Shown: positions 25,287 through 38,195 of the stretch, piece by piece
How positions within the stretch are numbered: the first letter of the stretch is position 1
Layout: each line of letters opens with the position of its first letter
Assembly: GCA_017562135.1 (NCBI GenBank)
Contig: QEYB01000963.1
Coordinates: 682,001-746,000 of the forward strand
Direction: 5' to 3'
DNA from: Dipylidium caninum
Lineage: Eukaryota > Platyhelminthes > Cestoda > Cyclophyllidea > Dipylidiidae
DNA: 64,000 nt
Position numbers and translations under genes: made by a program
Notes under the pieces: generated by a model
Told to the model about the DNA's origin: nothing
The model's database searches: none
The model's input: the letters and a program-made list of their open reading frames with translations, nothing else

Positions 25287-27540
25287 CTAATTCACCTTGG
25301 TTACGGTTGCGATGGCAAACCGAGGCGGAAGGGGTGAGGAGCGATGAGAGAAGGGTAATTATCCCCAAGGTCTAAGGGGTTTCGTTTAATCCTCCCATGA
25401 TTCCTGCACCTCTTCGGCAAGACCTCAGTGTGGAGTCAGTAGAGGAATCAATGGATTCGGCTAATTTGAAGTTGGTAGTATATTAGTAAGTTGCTCCCGT
25501 CACAAGCAGTAACCGCCATCTTGGCCAATTATTACTTCCTGCCTCCATAGTAAGGGGGAGTCGGAGATGTGAAATAACACACTGGAGTCTAATCGACTCT
25601 CACCAAGCAAGCAATCTCACCTCATGGCTGTTAATAGTCGCGTGTTGCATAATCGACGGATTTTTTTGTCCCAGAAGACTATCAGGATGATTAAATGGGG
25701 TTTCGTCACTTCCTGCCAAGGGGAAGAGAACAATCTGACTTCCCGATCCGACTCAGCCTTAGACAGGAGGCACGAGGCTTAGTAACGGTGCCCACTCAGT
25801 GTGAGGGGATATTGTTGACTAAATAAATCCACCGGAACTGCGTTACAACAGCCGCCAGGTGTAAGCAAGCCAGTGGAATCATAACAAAAAAGTGAGGGAA
25901 GTCAAATGGGGACGGGAAGTACTGTCCACTCTCTCCCCTCCACTTCTTATACTACTGAAACGGGGAGGTTTCCAGTAGTGCTTCAACGGGCAATTAAAAG
26001 ACGTCCATTTAAGTGGAGGTTTAAAGGGAAGAAAACACCTTCAACCCATTGTATCAAAATAATGGAATGAAGCAAGGCGAAGGAGGAGGATCGCTCTCAC
26101 AAACTGTTAATAAGCATGTTAAATTGCTATTTTTTTTTTTTTGGTACCCCAGTATACTCTTGTCTGAACATTGCTGTTTAAAACTGGACCATTTCGTCGT
26201 CATGACAATACTATTTGTGATTTTTGGTCGAGGCAAAATGGCCTATTTTGTTGACTACGAATTTCACATGATGACGCTACCGACATGCTACGAAAGGCTG
26301 AGTGGACTCTTGACGGACGTAAACGCAAATCGGGTGGCGGAAGGGGATGGGGAAGGTGGGGCTGTCGGTTAATGATGTTCATGATAGTTAAAGTTACAAC
26401 GAACAATCTGAACTCTCAGCAGTCGGCTCAACAGTACATGTACTACATACATTTGAGGCCGAGACGAAAGAGGAATTGCAAAATTTACTGTCCCACTCGT
26501 AACCTTCCTCTCAGAAAGAAGATCTGAAAGCCCCGACGTAACTGTGAAAGCGAGGCGCTGTTCGTAAATGCAGGAGGGTTGCCTTTCAGGTACGGTTTAA
26601 CGAAAATTGACATGAGAAGTGTGATTAAATGAATCTGCGGTCTGATGCACGACGTGGGTAGAGAAACCACAATCGAAAGCCGTACAACCGCACATTTCAA
26701 CTTACCTCTTCCCCATTCACACAGATTCATCAAGCGAAGATTAAACTTTAACGCAATCTGCAAGGGAGAAGGTGTCACCACCCTTCTCCTCTCTCCCCAG
26801 TTAAGTCTGGCCCAAGAACAATCCCCAATGCCCCAACCGCGGTGTCTGCAATTTGCCTTTCCACGATTAAACGAATCCGCCGGCTTAAAGGGGGATTAGA
26901 GGGCTCATTACAGATTTGCATATCGCTTCCGGGGGAACAATCTCATAAATTTTCGAGATTTTTGTCCTGTTTAAATAACCCAATAATGGAGAATTTTAGT
27001 GCTGGCACCACTCCGAGTAGGGAGAGACATCGTCTCATATCACACTTTCTTCGTTACCATCGGCCTCTCCGATTCCCCATCTCCCCTTAATCCAGTGCCA
27101 TTTACTATAAACGACGAGAGAAGACTCGAGATGGCAGGCAAGTGGCATTTAACACGTACACTACACTGAAAAATGGAATGTCGTAGCAAGGAGAAAGATA
27201 AGCATTCATCTTAGAAAGGCGACAATTTATTTAATTCCTCACCGATCAGGAGGGGTATGGCTTATCGCCCGCCTCTAATTATCTGGTAAAGCTCGATGAT
27301 GAAGCTAAGACGGTTAGGTGGTGAGCCCACCCCGAAACCAATATGCAAATGGATCTTAAGCCGTTTTTCCCCTCCTTTTCCTTCTCCTCTCTCCTAAACC
27401 CTGACTTGTCCCCTGTGCCTCGGATTCTAGCCTCTGAAGGCGTATACAACCAAGTAGGCAGGAAAGTGAAATTAATTTTGCTGGATTAAATTGGAGGCGA
27501 GTGAGAAAAAAGGGAGAACAAGGTGGAGATGGTGACCGGC

Positions 27541-27565
27541 GGGGCGGGGCGGGGGGCGAAGAGGG
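27541..27565 (+). promoter_or_regulatory. GC-box / G-quadruplex-prone sequence
   Basis: Four G tracts (4, 4, 6 and 3 bases) are separated by loops of 1, 1 and 6 bases, fitting the usual G-quadruplex rule. The same bases contain overlapping GGGGCGGGG motifs of the Sp1 GC-box type. No gene start is recognised nearby, so any regulatory role is inference. Confidence 0.3.
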
Positions 27566-27778
27566 AGAGCGGAAAGCACAAGACTGGGTAGGGGGGATAC
27601 AGTAGGAACTTTACTGTGCATAATTTATAAAGGCAACGGAACTCACGCTTTGATGAGTAGCCCATATCACCTGAATATTCGCGGTTAAGCGTTTTTTACA
27701 CCATGTTTGGGAAAATAAAAGAAGGGGGACGAGGAATGGGACGGAAATGTACCCATTCCACACTCTAACAATGCAGTA

Positions 27779-27807
27779 TTTTTTTTGGGGGGGGGGGGCT
27801 ATAAATA
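27779..27807 (+). promoter_or_regulatory. T8-G12 tract followed by a TATA-box match
   Basis: Eight T and twelve G are followed within two bases by TATAAATA (27800-27807), a full match to the TATA-box consensus. No coding region follows on the plus strand, so this is either the core promoter of an unseen transcript or coincidence beside a simple repeat. Confidence 0.2.
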
Positions 27808-29512
27808 CTTCAGTTTGTACCTAATTTTACCCTCTCATTAATTGCCCCATTAAGCATTCTATTGTCATATTTGGCTTGTCTTTACTGAAATGGAATGCCG
27901 TCAGGTTAACCTAAATGGACAGAGCTATATGGCCTTTCGACTCACAGACCTTTACCAGGGCTGCAGGTAGAAAGTACTGGAAGACACAAACAACTTTATT
28001 AATTTCATCGCGAGTTCGTGTGCTTGAGGATTGTGGAAGGAGAAAAATATGAAATGTAATCGGCTAATCGGGAGACGAGAAAAAAATTGCACACCGCCTT
28101 CCTCCGCCTTCGCGTTCATGTGAGCTTCGCACACAGGTTGCTGAGAAATCGCGATAAAAAAAGTAGGGATATGTGGTTTCGAAGACCGCGGTCTTTAAAG
28201 ATTTACGTGGAGAGGGGAGAATTGCGGATGGACGCAGTGGAATGGCTTAAACCATTGGTATAAGATTATTTGACCAAGTAAAGTATTGCGTGTCTTAGAT
28301 ATAGTAGGGGAAAAAACTCACCCACCCATGCTTTCAAGTTGTTGCCTCTTTAGCTGAGAGCACCTAGGTGATTCCGGAAAGCTCCACTTCCCCTTCTCTT
28401 CTCAATTTTTCAGCGGATTACTCAAAGGGGCGTAGTGAATGCGCACTTTGGCAGAAGGGTATGGAGCATCTCCTAAGGACTGCAGTAGAGATAACGATAG
28501 GCGAATTATAGACTTGGAAACTGGTGATGCATTGTAGTTTCCTTATCAAAATGCTGGGGAGATAAACAAGAATCCAGCCCCCTGCCCCCGCCACTCCATC
28601 CCATCGACAGCGGCTCGGAGTCAATTGGAACTGGGGATGCAAAATAAACGAAAAATCTGCCTATCTAGAGTAGTCGGATTTAGGATGGCTTTCATCCCAC
28701 TCAATGCCTCCACTTTGCAGAAGCCAATGTAATTGCCGGTCGAGTTGAAGGCAGGCTTGAAGAAGGTAAAAGTAACAAAGAAAGAAACGACTTACTGAAG
28801 TACTCCAGGCCTACTCGTCCCTTGCAAGGTGAGGATCGGGAAAGTTGGGACGGAGGGCAGGATGGGCATATCTTTGCGTGGGAGAGAGAGAAGGTAGAAA
28901 TTTTCTAGAATTAGTGTTTGAACGACCTTCTGGCATCTGTGATGCAAATCACTGACTCTCCTCCACCTCAAGATCACCCGTTCCAACTTGGTGTGGTTTA
29001 TGCTGTCAAAACTCCTCCTAACTTTTTCATATCTTGCACATTTTGTGTACTTTGGGTCAAAGTTAGACGGAATTCTTTAAGAATGCTTGAAGATGAGTTG
29101 AATTTTCGATTGAATAGGGTTGGGATTTGCTGAAGAGAAAAAGGGGGGAAAACGCAGGGCGTACACAGGGTCGAGCCTCTTGCGAGCACACTGGCCGAGG
29201 CGATCAAAGTGTCCCCTTAGTGAGAAATGTCACCTCATCTGGACGGTAAACAAACGTGAAAGTAGCACAGATCCCATGAGATAGCGAGATAAGGGGGTGG
29301 AAAGAAAAAACGAGGCCTCAGAACACGACCATTCATTGAAGGATGGTTATAGAGGTACAAATGAACTTTCATAGGGTGTTTTTTTCCTCCCTGTACACAG
29401 ACAAACGTGTTTTTGCATATTTTTGCCAACATTCACACTTTTTACGGCCCCCATACCCTTTCATAGTCTGTCAAAATCCGAGCGGGACATTTGTGACAAA
29501 GTTTCCTCCCCA

Positions 29513-29530
29513 TCCTCCTCCTCCTCCTCC
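29513..29530. repeat. TCC trinucleotide repeat
   Basis: About six CTC/TCC units on the plus strand, in non-coding DNA. Confidence 0.8.
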
Positions 29531-30483
29531 ATCTCCATAGGCCACCAGTCCGCCGTCCTCCCCCCTTTCTATTTATACTGACTTGTGTGGAAGCATAAAT
29601 GCAACACAATAATTGCTAGTTTTAAAAAGTCTTCCTGTGTTCAAGTCGTGTCCAAAATGCCTTCACTTCCCTATTTATGACTAAAGGAGAGGTAGGACAA
29701 AACACTTTTTTTCCAAAATTGAATGGCATTCACGTCGGGAAGAACAGAATGTGACAGTTCTACTGCAGTGTTGTCCTACGCGATTCTACGTGTTACCGGG
29801 ACATTAGGGGCGGTCAAGGCGGATGCATATTCAATCTCTAAACTGGGTTCACGTCAATCAGCGGGGCTACCTACGGAGGGGTTGGAGCAGAGGTCAACAA
29901 AATTTGACTCAACGTCACAAAAAGTGACTCCACTCTATTTGGATCCGAGTCTTGAATTATAGTTACGAGAATTAAACCACCGCCAACTGCTGATGAGCGG
30001 TGACACCAGGCGCCCTAAAAATGAAATCACAAAAATCGGACGACGGGGGATGTTGAAAATTCGTCAAAACTGGAGAGAGGATAACCTCCTTAAAAATTGA
30101 GAAGGAAGATGGGTGTCAAAAGACCGGTGACAAGTTAAACGAGGTCACACATTCGTTTAGGCGACTTTTAGGAATGTCGTTAAATCGTGTAGGCGAGTAG
30201 TCAGTAGGGATGAAGATAATGGAGAAGTTAATAAATAAATAACAAAATATGCTCTTAGAGGACGTCAATTTATCGTCGCTGCGGTCGGAATGGAAGTGAT
30301 GAAGACAAATATCAGCTTGTAAAACGCAACGAAATTGTTGCCTTTTTGTGATTCTGTGCCTAGCGGTGTTTTGCCACTTCGGATTTCTAAGGTTTGTGTT
30401 GGGGGACAGGAGGAGGAGGAGGGGAGGAGTGTGGACTGGGCGAGAAGGGGATGACCGGAGTTTGGGTGAAGTCGCCATGGCGA

Positions 30484-30500
30484 TGGCGGCGGCGGCGGCG
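30484..30500. repeat. GCG trinucleotide repeat
   Basis: About five GCG/GGC units. They produce alanine or arginine runs in overlapping open frames on both strands, which explains why several spurious frames occur here. Confidence 0.8.
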
Positions 30501-31332
30501 ACGAGAGCGGTGGAATGTACAAGTGGCTGTCCCAAGAGTGTCACCAGCAAAGGCGGACTGTTGGAGGCTGCCGGAGGTGTGACAAATTTTCACTCTCCCC
30601 TTCGCCCTTCCTCCCCTCCCACTCTCAGTCCTTCTTCGCCCCAGCTGTCCGACAAATGTGCGTAGTGGTGAAAAACTCATCATACGTGCTCTTAAATAAT
30701 TAGTCAAAAAAGTCTTTACCTAGTCATTCACTCACCAGCTCGCTCGCTCGCCTGCCTAAACTTCTGAGATCTTGATTGTTGTGGTTCCCTGCCATCCTCC
30801 ATCCGATCGACGTCGGAGAGGGGGGAAATGAAAATCCAGCGAAAGTCAAGGTGGAAGCAAGGTTATAGAAGATTTTGCAGGACATACATGTTCGCGAAGT
30901 AATGAAATTGCAAACACACCAATATAGAAAAAGTAAAGCTCACAAACAGTACAGACAAAACCTAATGAAGAGGTAAACAATGTCAGCAGTACTGGCTCAA
31001 CCCTCCACATATTGATTTTGTGTCATCGTTAACGCAAAAGATGGACACTAGGAGAGTGATGAATGAGGAGTATGAGAGGGGGGTCCACTCCACACACTCA
31101 TACAACCTATTCTCCCCACCTTCGAAGAACAAGGAAAGGTTTAATCGTGAAAAAACAGTAGTAAATCAGTGAAGAGAAGAAAATGGAATTCAATTTACTA
31201 ATCTAAGTGTCATTTGGGATTTGTAAATAAACAAAGTGGGCTAAATCGTGTGACTTTGTGTGCGTGTGTTTTAATATTTGGTAAAGAAAAAACGTGTTTC
31301 GAATTTGACAACTCTCATGCCAATGCGACTTA

Positions 31333-31420
31333 TTAGGTGGCGATGAAGTCGGCGCGGGCATTGTGTCGTGACATCATGGGGAGGGAAGTGCGCTCCCAGA
31401 GGTTGAAGTTCAAATTTAAG
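31333..31420 (-). other. Possible terminal exon, unknown protein
   Basis: A pyrimidine-rich acceptor (CTCTTCAACACAG) is followed by 28 codons and two stops in a row. Third positions are strongly C/G biased near the end, and the product ends MMSRHNARADFIAT. This looks like the C-terminal exon of a gene whose other exons would lie at higher coordinates. I could not join it securely to the open segment at 32004-32243. Confidence 0.22.
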
Positions 31421-32003
31421 CTGTGTTGAAGAGGGAGAGCGCTGATTATGGATGAGTAAAAGTGTCCACTTTGGTATGGGCGAGGAGACAAGGAAGCCAG
31501 ATTTTTGTAATTGTCAGGCTTCCCAAAAGTGTTTCTTCTCATATCCCCAGGCGAGAAAATTCCTACCGCAATTAGAAGCCATGTTAGCCGCTTAGTCAAA
31601 TTTATTTTGTGGTAGGTGTTGCGGGCTAGATAGGATATCCTCGGTGTGGAACTTAGCCCGACCCCGATAACTTGTTCCCAATGAAAGAGACGCACAATGC
31701 AGTGATGTTAAGAGTCTCAAACACATCTGCCGAGTCACAATAAAGAGGCGGTATCCCGTCTTGCCGAAGATAGAATCCACATCTGAAGCTTGTCGCACAG
31801 ACACACCTGCGATTCTCACATGAAGGCGTAGCGTAGTCAGAGGAGAACCCGCCAAGACAAAAAAGCTACGTGTTTCAGTGGAGATAGAGAGTATGTAATG
31901 CCAAATACGAACAATATGGCCTTGTTTCCCGTATAAGAAATCACATTGCAAATATGGGGGACAAAATCAAGCCTTCTTCCAACTCCAACGCAACCAACCA
32001 CGA

Positions 32004-32243
32004 CTACATCACGAGAGAATGGAGGCGACTCCCACTTGACTTAACGCAAGACACATTTGTAAAGAAGAGGGGCCCATGACCTCTAGCCATACCTAATTTA
32101 CTCAAGCTATCAAAGTTAACATCTGACTGTGCCAAGACCGCTTCGGTGTCGTGGTGAGCTATGTCATAATCACATTTCCCGTTAACAAATGATATTTGGA
32201 GAAGATTCTGTAGAAGTATAATGCACTGCCCAGAGATGGACAA
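32004..32243 (-). other. Open segment with a loose SRCR-like pattern (possible exon or pseudogene)
   Basis: One minus-strand frame is open for 79 codons. Its middle part, about 45 residues, has a spacing loosely like a scavenger-receptor cysteine-rich (SRCR) domain: a Cys-Asp, an AV pair, then GHGPLFFTNVSCV, which resembles the family's GxGPIxLDNVxC block. Other expected cysteines are missing. Another frame is also open upstream. It could be an exon of an extracellular protein, a decayed copy, or chance. The family comparison is from memory. Confidence 0.18.
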
Positions 32244-33513
32244 TAGAACAGCCCGAGTGATACTGGAAATGGACCACGAACAGATGGAGAGGCTTTAGAA
32301 AGACCGTGAGAAAGAGTGTCGCTATCGCCAATAAAACAGGAGGCTCGAGGGGGAGACCGTAGAGCCTGAGCCAATGGATAGCATACGCATTAGTGCATTA
32401 GGAAATGACAGTGAGGTTGCAAGGTTTTACCCTCTCCCTTTTGCTCTACACCAAACGCGGCGTTTTTAGATTTTGTTTCCTGAAATGTGATGAGATAATG
32501 AGAGCTGTTGTAATGGCAATGTGAAGCCAAGATATTATTGGTTACCCAGCCCAATGATCCACCATCCCCACACACCTTTTGCCTCGACGACGAGGTGTTG
32601 CGTGTGTGTGATGGATTGCAGACAGAGCTATTTACCACAAGGGTCAGCACCTAAACGGCCGTATTCTACTCAATACAACTGGAGTGTGTGTGAGTGAGAG
32701 CAAGAAACAACTAAACTAGTTGTCAAAAGCGAGAATACATAAATACTTGAAACTTACCAAGATGCATGCCTGAGAACGGGCTTGACGGGACTACTTCAAT
32801 CCTCCTCTTCTACACTCACGTACCCCTCGCCAATTCCACTTCCCTCGAGTTTGAAGGTAACCACATATCCATACACACACAAAATAGAAAAAGACGGGAT
32901 GCGACTTTACAAACGATAGGGAATTTAGGGAGTATCAGGGCTTTTCGAGAAAGGAATCGGAGACTCGTTGCACCCTGATGACAAGTACCATGTTGCTCAG
33001 CCACGACAACACACAGGTCAAGTAGCCTGACGAGGGCAAGACCTCCCACTTGTAACAGTGTGTCCTGCCGCCAAGTAATCACATCTTCACGTCACTCTTT
33101 TCGCAGTGGATGAAGATGAGGCTCTGTGTGGGAGTGTGTATGAGATAAGCGCATTTAGCTGATAATGCATGGTGGCACCTATCGTGAAATATCCAACCTA
33201 TTTTGTGCATCTACCTCAGACCGGAATTCTCCACTCTATCTCAAATGCACACACACTACTAGAGGAAAATTTTCACACCTTTCGTGAATCGTGTGCTATT
33301 GGAGGTTCTATGATTTAATATGACTATGTATCCACGCAGAATTTCCAAAATTGCAATTCTCTATCTTTATCCAAATTCCATCAAACTGATGATCATCTTA
33401 AAATACCGGAATGTGCCGAATGGCATTCGAAAAACGCGTTTTTCTCGATAAATAAACTGTATACAAGGTGGGAAAAGGTAGGTACCAGTTTGTAAGAAAC
33501 TGAGAAATCCCAC
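32244..33513. other. Intergenic region downstream of mS27
   Basis: No gene is seen in this 1.3 kb. It lies beyond the 3' end of the minus-strand mS27 gene and probably holds its 3' untranslated region. Open frames such as 32766-32978 are unconvincing. Confidence 0.5.
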
Positions 33514-36500
33514 TCAAGAATCGTCCAGAGCTTCTCGATCGCCCTGTTTCCTCTGTTGGTATTCTTTGAGGTCTTTCTTCCACTCTTTCAACCTCGACCA
33601 GTGGCGTTCGCTTCGAGTGCGCGGCGCCAGCCAGGCGCGATACTCTATAGCGTCGGTATTATCGAAGAAGGTCAATCTCTCCTCCTCGTCAGCCAGAGCA
33701 CGCAGACGATCCTTCACCGTCGTCAGTACCTCTCGACGGCGCATTTTCTCTGTCTCCGCCTGCCAGACTTCGGCGCGTTTTGATTCGAACATATCGTACA
33801 GCCGTGCCAGCCGCACAGTCTCCTCCTTCTGGATTGTTGGATCTGTGACGATGGCAGTGACGATCTTTGATAAGGTGGAGTGAAAGTCCTGTTCCGACCG
33901 CGGCAGGGTAGATGCGATTTCCTTCAATGACCGAAATAAGGCATTTACACATAATTCCTGCGTAGTTATTTACCAGTTTATACTGCTTCTAGGGTAAGTA
34001 ACATTCAGTCAGTAACGTACGTCGGATGCCTTTACCCACATGAAAATCTTTTTGCAAGAAAATATGCAAGAAAATTAGCATTTTTACATTCGGCGGGGCC
34101 ATATGTATTTTAGTGATTTCATATCGAGTGATGTCCAACACGGCTCCTGACAGTGATTTGACAGACATTAGTACGACAGAATACTCTTTGCTGAAAATTC
34201 CCTCCGATATCAAAATACGCCTGCAGTCATATAAAAAGAACTTGTTGAAATTGCACCTTCAAGTGTCCTAATGTTAACTCTCAAACGGGTAGAGAGAGGC
34301 CGAGAGGACAAGAGACAGCATGCTGGAGTACGTTGCACGGAAGTGACAAATTATTTCAATGCAGGTGGGCAACCTTGAGTGGCGCGTAGGAGAATTTTCA
34401 CGAGTCACAAAAAGGCACACTTCACTTGGAAATTTGAGTGCAAGAAGAAGGAAGAAAAAGCTCTCCTACACCCAAACTCACATCCAACCGAGTTGGTGAG
34501 TGGAGGTGCTAGTAGAAAAGCTTCAAAAAGGTAGCAAAAAGTGGGGAGTAAAAGGGAAAAAGTTTGGGATGGGGGAGGTGTGAAGATACTTCGAAATACT
34601 GTTAGAAAAATTTTCCTCCACCAGAAAGGCGGAGTATAAAGACGAGGGCGTCTAACCTACTCGCAAGTCTCAAAGCCCATCTTGACCATACCAACAATAG
34701 AAACCACAGAGGCCCTCTGTGTGTCTACGCACAGTGAATGTTAATAAATAATGATTTGTGATCTGAAATTTCCTGCAAACAACCAAAGTTTACCCAACAA
34801 GAACTCCACTCAGACGACAGTTGCTAGGAGCAAAACGACTTTTTCCCGCAGTTTTGGAAAGCCCTAGTAATGTAAGTCTAATTGATGCTTAAGAAAGCTA
34901 GTTTACCGTAGGGACTAAATAATGTGGCCGTAGTCGTAAAACTGATGTTGGACAAAATACTAACGGGGTAAATAATGCAAATGGATAGATGTCACAGAGT
35001 AGAGACGTCGAAGCAAACGAACGATTATACGAGCAAGTATAAGGGGTCTGGGTTAGAGAGAAGTTTTATTAACGCCAATGAAGAAACAAAAAGTGATGCT
35101 AGCTAAAACTTGAAAGAGATGCGAAGTTAATTCGACAGAACCGATGATCGACGATTAGAGTCATGCAAGATGATGGTGAAGGTGAGATGAAAAGACGGCG
35201 AAGTACATAAGTCAAACGTTGTAGAGATGCAATGAAGTGCAATAATAACGCGGGGACCCAAATATCGATTACATATTGGCAGGCAAAAAGAAATGGCTTC
35301 ATTCGAACCTCAAGCACACACACAAAAAGCAATTCGTATTTGCTATGTCCACAAAAAGGTAACATCGGAGTCTTTGTGATCTAAGAAAAGTAAACCAGCG
35401 CAGGAGTATGATACTTTGCGATCCAACGAATTGAAAAAGCAACGACTACAACAATAAATAACAAGGAAGCACGAAGCACCCCACGTTGGGAAAAGAAATA
35501 TGAAATAAAAAACACATAGGTTTTTTCTTGTCAACATCACAAACTCAGTCTTGGAAAGGGAATGACAGACAGGATACTAGGAGTCAAGTGAATGTCAAAG
35601 TCTGCACACAATGAGTGTTTTAGGTCCACATACATTGGGTTGTGGTAGATATTAATGAAAAGGAAAACGGCTGACGACATTGAATGGCCATCCCTGTCTA
35701 ACACTAGAAAATAACTGAAAATAAGCACATAGTGGTGCCGCTAAGTGCTTAGTGGGCTCCATGACTCGCAGAATAGCAATGTAATCACCATCATATAACA
35801 TATTCAGCGGCAGTAGGCATCATGGATGCACTTCAAACAAAAAGAAATAATAGTACGCAAGGATAAGGTAACCGAGACGGAAATACGTGTCACAAGAAGT
35901 AGTGAGGAAAAAATACGAGAGATGATTGGACCAAGGAAGCAGCAGACAAAGTAAAAAAGGGAGAATTTTATATCCCAACGCAGCAACATAGGAACAAAAT
36001 TTAGGGAACCTTTAGACAGTAGAAGTTGTTTTATTGCTCGACGTTAAAGTAGTGGTCGACGCAGCATTAATGGAGCGCATGGGAGGAAATACGAGCTCAT
36101 CAAATGGCCTGTTGGAGATGCTATTATAAAACCACATAATAGTCTGAAGTTATGAGAGTTTTAAACTGGGCTGATGGGGGGGGGGGGGGGAATGGAAGGA
36201 AGGTAAATGAACGTGGATAAGATGAATTGAACTATTATTCAGACGGTAAATAATCGATGGATTATTAAGTGTCGCGATGTGTGCTAAGGCTTATTAAATT
36301 TTGTAAAAAAAAACTAAGGAAAACAGGAATATTGAAAAAGCAGCGCGTCATGTTACTCCCACAATAGTTTAAAGAAAACTAACCACCTTCTAGTTACTTA
36401 AATGATTTATAAGAAAATGACTTCAACACTAAAAGGTCTATTTGAAGCTGTTATGGACTAATTTAGAGCTTAGCCGATTAAGTACTATTGTTATGTTGAA

Positions 36501-38195
36501 GGATCAAGCGGCACTAATCAGTTTGAAGTGGTGTAAACCAACCGATTAGTACCTTAAACTTCTCCAGCGTTGAGGCAACTTCCGATTCGGTTAGGAGTAT
36601 TGGTTCACCTCGCTTCACTTCCGAGTCATCTGGACGACGATCACATGATTCAATTAACTTCTCCACCGATTTCAACTGGAAGTAGAGTGAAACACGAGAT
36701 CGAAAGAAAGGACAGAGGACGTGGGAAGGCAAAGTAAAATTCATCGTCACCAAGCAATCTACTAACAATAATCAAGTAACGAGTCAAGTAGAACATACAA
36801 TGTCACTGTCCAAGGATAGAGACTTAGACGAGGCAAGTTCCAAAAGCTGATTGGGATCCTCAAGGAGTGCAAAGGCAAGGAGATGAAGGCTAGGAACTAA
36901 AGATTTTAAGCAATTTATCGTCTCCTTTGGAAGTAAGGGCACAGCCTTCGCGTCGATTGCTTTAGTCAAGGAGAGAAGACAGTGACCAAATTGAAGACGT
37001 GGTCGTTCAATATCGAACCAACCATCATAATTTGGATTGCGTAAATATGGAACGCTCCGATAATCAATCTATAAAGTCAAAATATGGGCGAAATAATTTC
37101 CAATAGCGGTAGCCGCGGGCGATCACAAAAAAATACAACCATATCTGGCTACATGAGCGGATGACTGAAAGGAGAGCATAATTGATAGTCGGCCAGAGAG
37201 ATAACAGGGGACCATTAGTATCTTAACAGAACAAATTTTGCTTATAATCGTCAAATAAGTAACAAGAATGATAAAAGATATTGTTAAACTCTAGCGCTCC
37301 CATTAACTCAATCATAGCGGAGGATCAAAAGAAATTGAACGTGTCTAAATTACAATTACGGTCAAAGATACCGCATCATTGAAAAACAAAGAGTTGGGAA
37401 TTGGCGCAATTGAGCGAAACATTTGGAGGTTAAGGGATTGTTCGGATAAGCAATATGCAACTCACATCAGTGTCATCTTCATCGCCCACCTCCTCGACGA
37501 ATTCTGTGCGCTTACAAAAGATACCGGATTTGATTAATTCGCTAGCTGTATGTAGCCAAAGGGCTGTTAAATAAGGCATGAGAGGCTCTCGTTCTAAGTG
37601 GGACTGGAGGCAGAGCTCCCACATAACAGTCAAACCCGCGGGATAATCTCTTTTCTTAATGAAACGGTCGAGTAGAAGATTGGCCGAAAATTCGTCTAAA
37701 AAGACACCAGTTTTGGCCTAGTCTTCATGAGGACCTATAATTCGACATACTCTTTTTTTCAACAATTCTAATAGGCGATACTCCTCGTCGTGATGAATGT
37801 ATATTCTCACCATTGCGTGACGTGTTGAAGGAAGGATATTCAAGGAATTTTGTGTTTCACGAAACCTTAACGATTTAAGTGTAAAAAATTGCAATACTTG
37901 TAAGTGATATTCTCGAGAAAATCGAGGAATGTCTTGTCGGACAGTTGGACCTTATTTACAAACTATAAAAGCAAAATTAATCCAGTAAATCGGGTACAAT
38001 GTCGTAATCCAATGGTGTTACAGGGGCTTCATTTGAAAGTCTATATAGAATTTGTGTCCCAAGATCTCCTGGATTTATGGATAACGGTGAAAAATACCTG
38101 TACTTACCCACAGAAAGGCTCCCAAGATATTTTGAGGTAAGTCGAGCATTCCATTTGTCAGCACAACCATAAGCGTCGCTTAAGAGATAACGCAT
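33514..38195 (-). CDS. MRPS27: Mitochondrial small-subunit ribosomal protein mS27
   Basis: PPR-like helical protein of the mitochondrial ribosome small subunit. Seven exons join in phase: 38195-38112, 37962-37898, 37865-37751, 37717-37466, 37068-36799, 36675-36553 and 33957-33514, about 450 residues against about 414 in human. The N-terminus MRYLLSDAYGCADKW parallels the human RYLLSSAY...KW block. FLDEFSANLLLDRFIKKRDY (about residues 94-113) matches the human DNFTFNLLMDSFIKKENY segment. TLEKFKEL near residue 300 parallels YLERFKAL, and the C-terminus is a long charged coiled coil. No transit peptide precedes the chosen ATG, and an in-frame stop lies 13 codons upstream, so a short 5' exon may be missing. 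Introns range from 32 and 33 nt to about 2.6 kb. The last exon depends on phase and the coiled-coil match. Confidence 0.85.
36176..36190. repeat. G homopolymer run (15)
   Basis: Fifteen consecutive G on the plus strand, inside the large last intron of the mS27 gene. Confidence 0.9.

Larger units (their letters stand above)
20539..31332. other. Long region without a recognisable gene, 3' of protocadherin
   Basis: Almost 11 kb without a gene I can name. It begins with the protocadherin 3' untranslated region; an ATAAAA stretch at about 20611 may serve as the poly(A) signal. It contains homopolymer runs (G10 at 22318-22327, a T-rich tract near 26130), inverted repeats near 22.1 kb, G-rich stretches near 27.5 kb, and TCC and GCG triplet runs near 29.5 and 30.5 kb. 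Three splice-flanked open segments on the minus strand are listed separately. The plus strand alternates between strongly pyrimidine-rich and purine-rich blocks. Confidence 0.5.

Noticed and set aside
30116..30707. Open frames with alanine or arginine runs near the GCG repeat
   Set aside because: They are explained by the trinucleotide repeat. Frames on both strands are open and none looks like a protein family.
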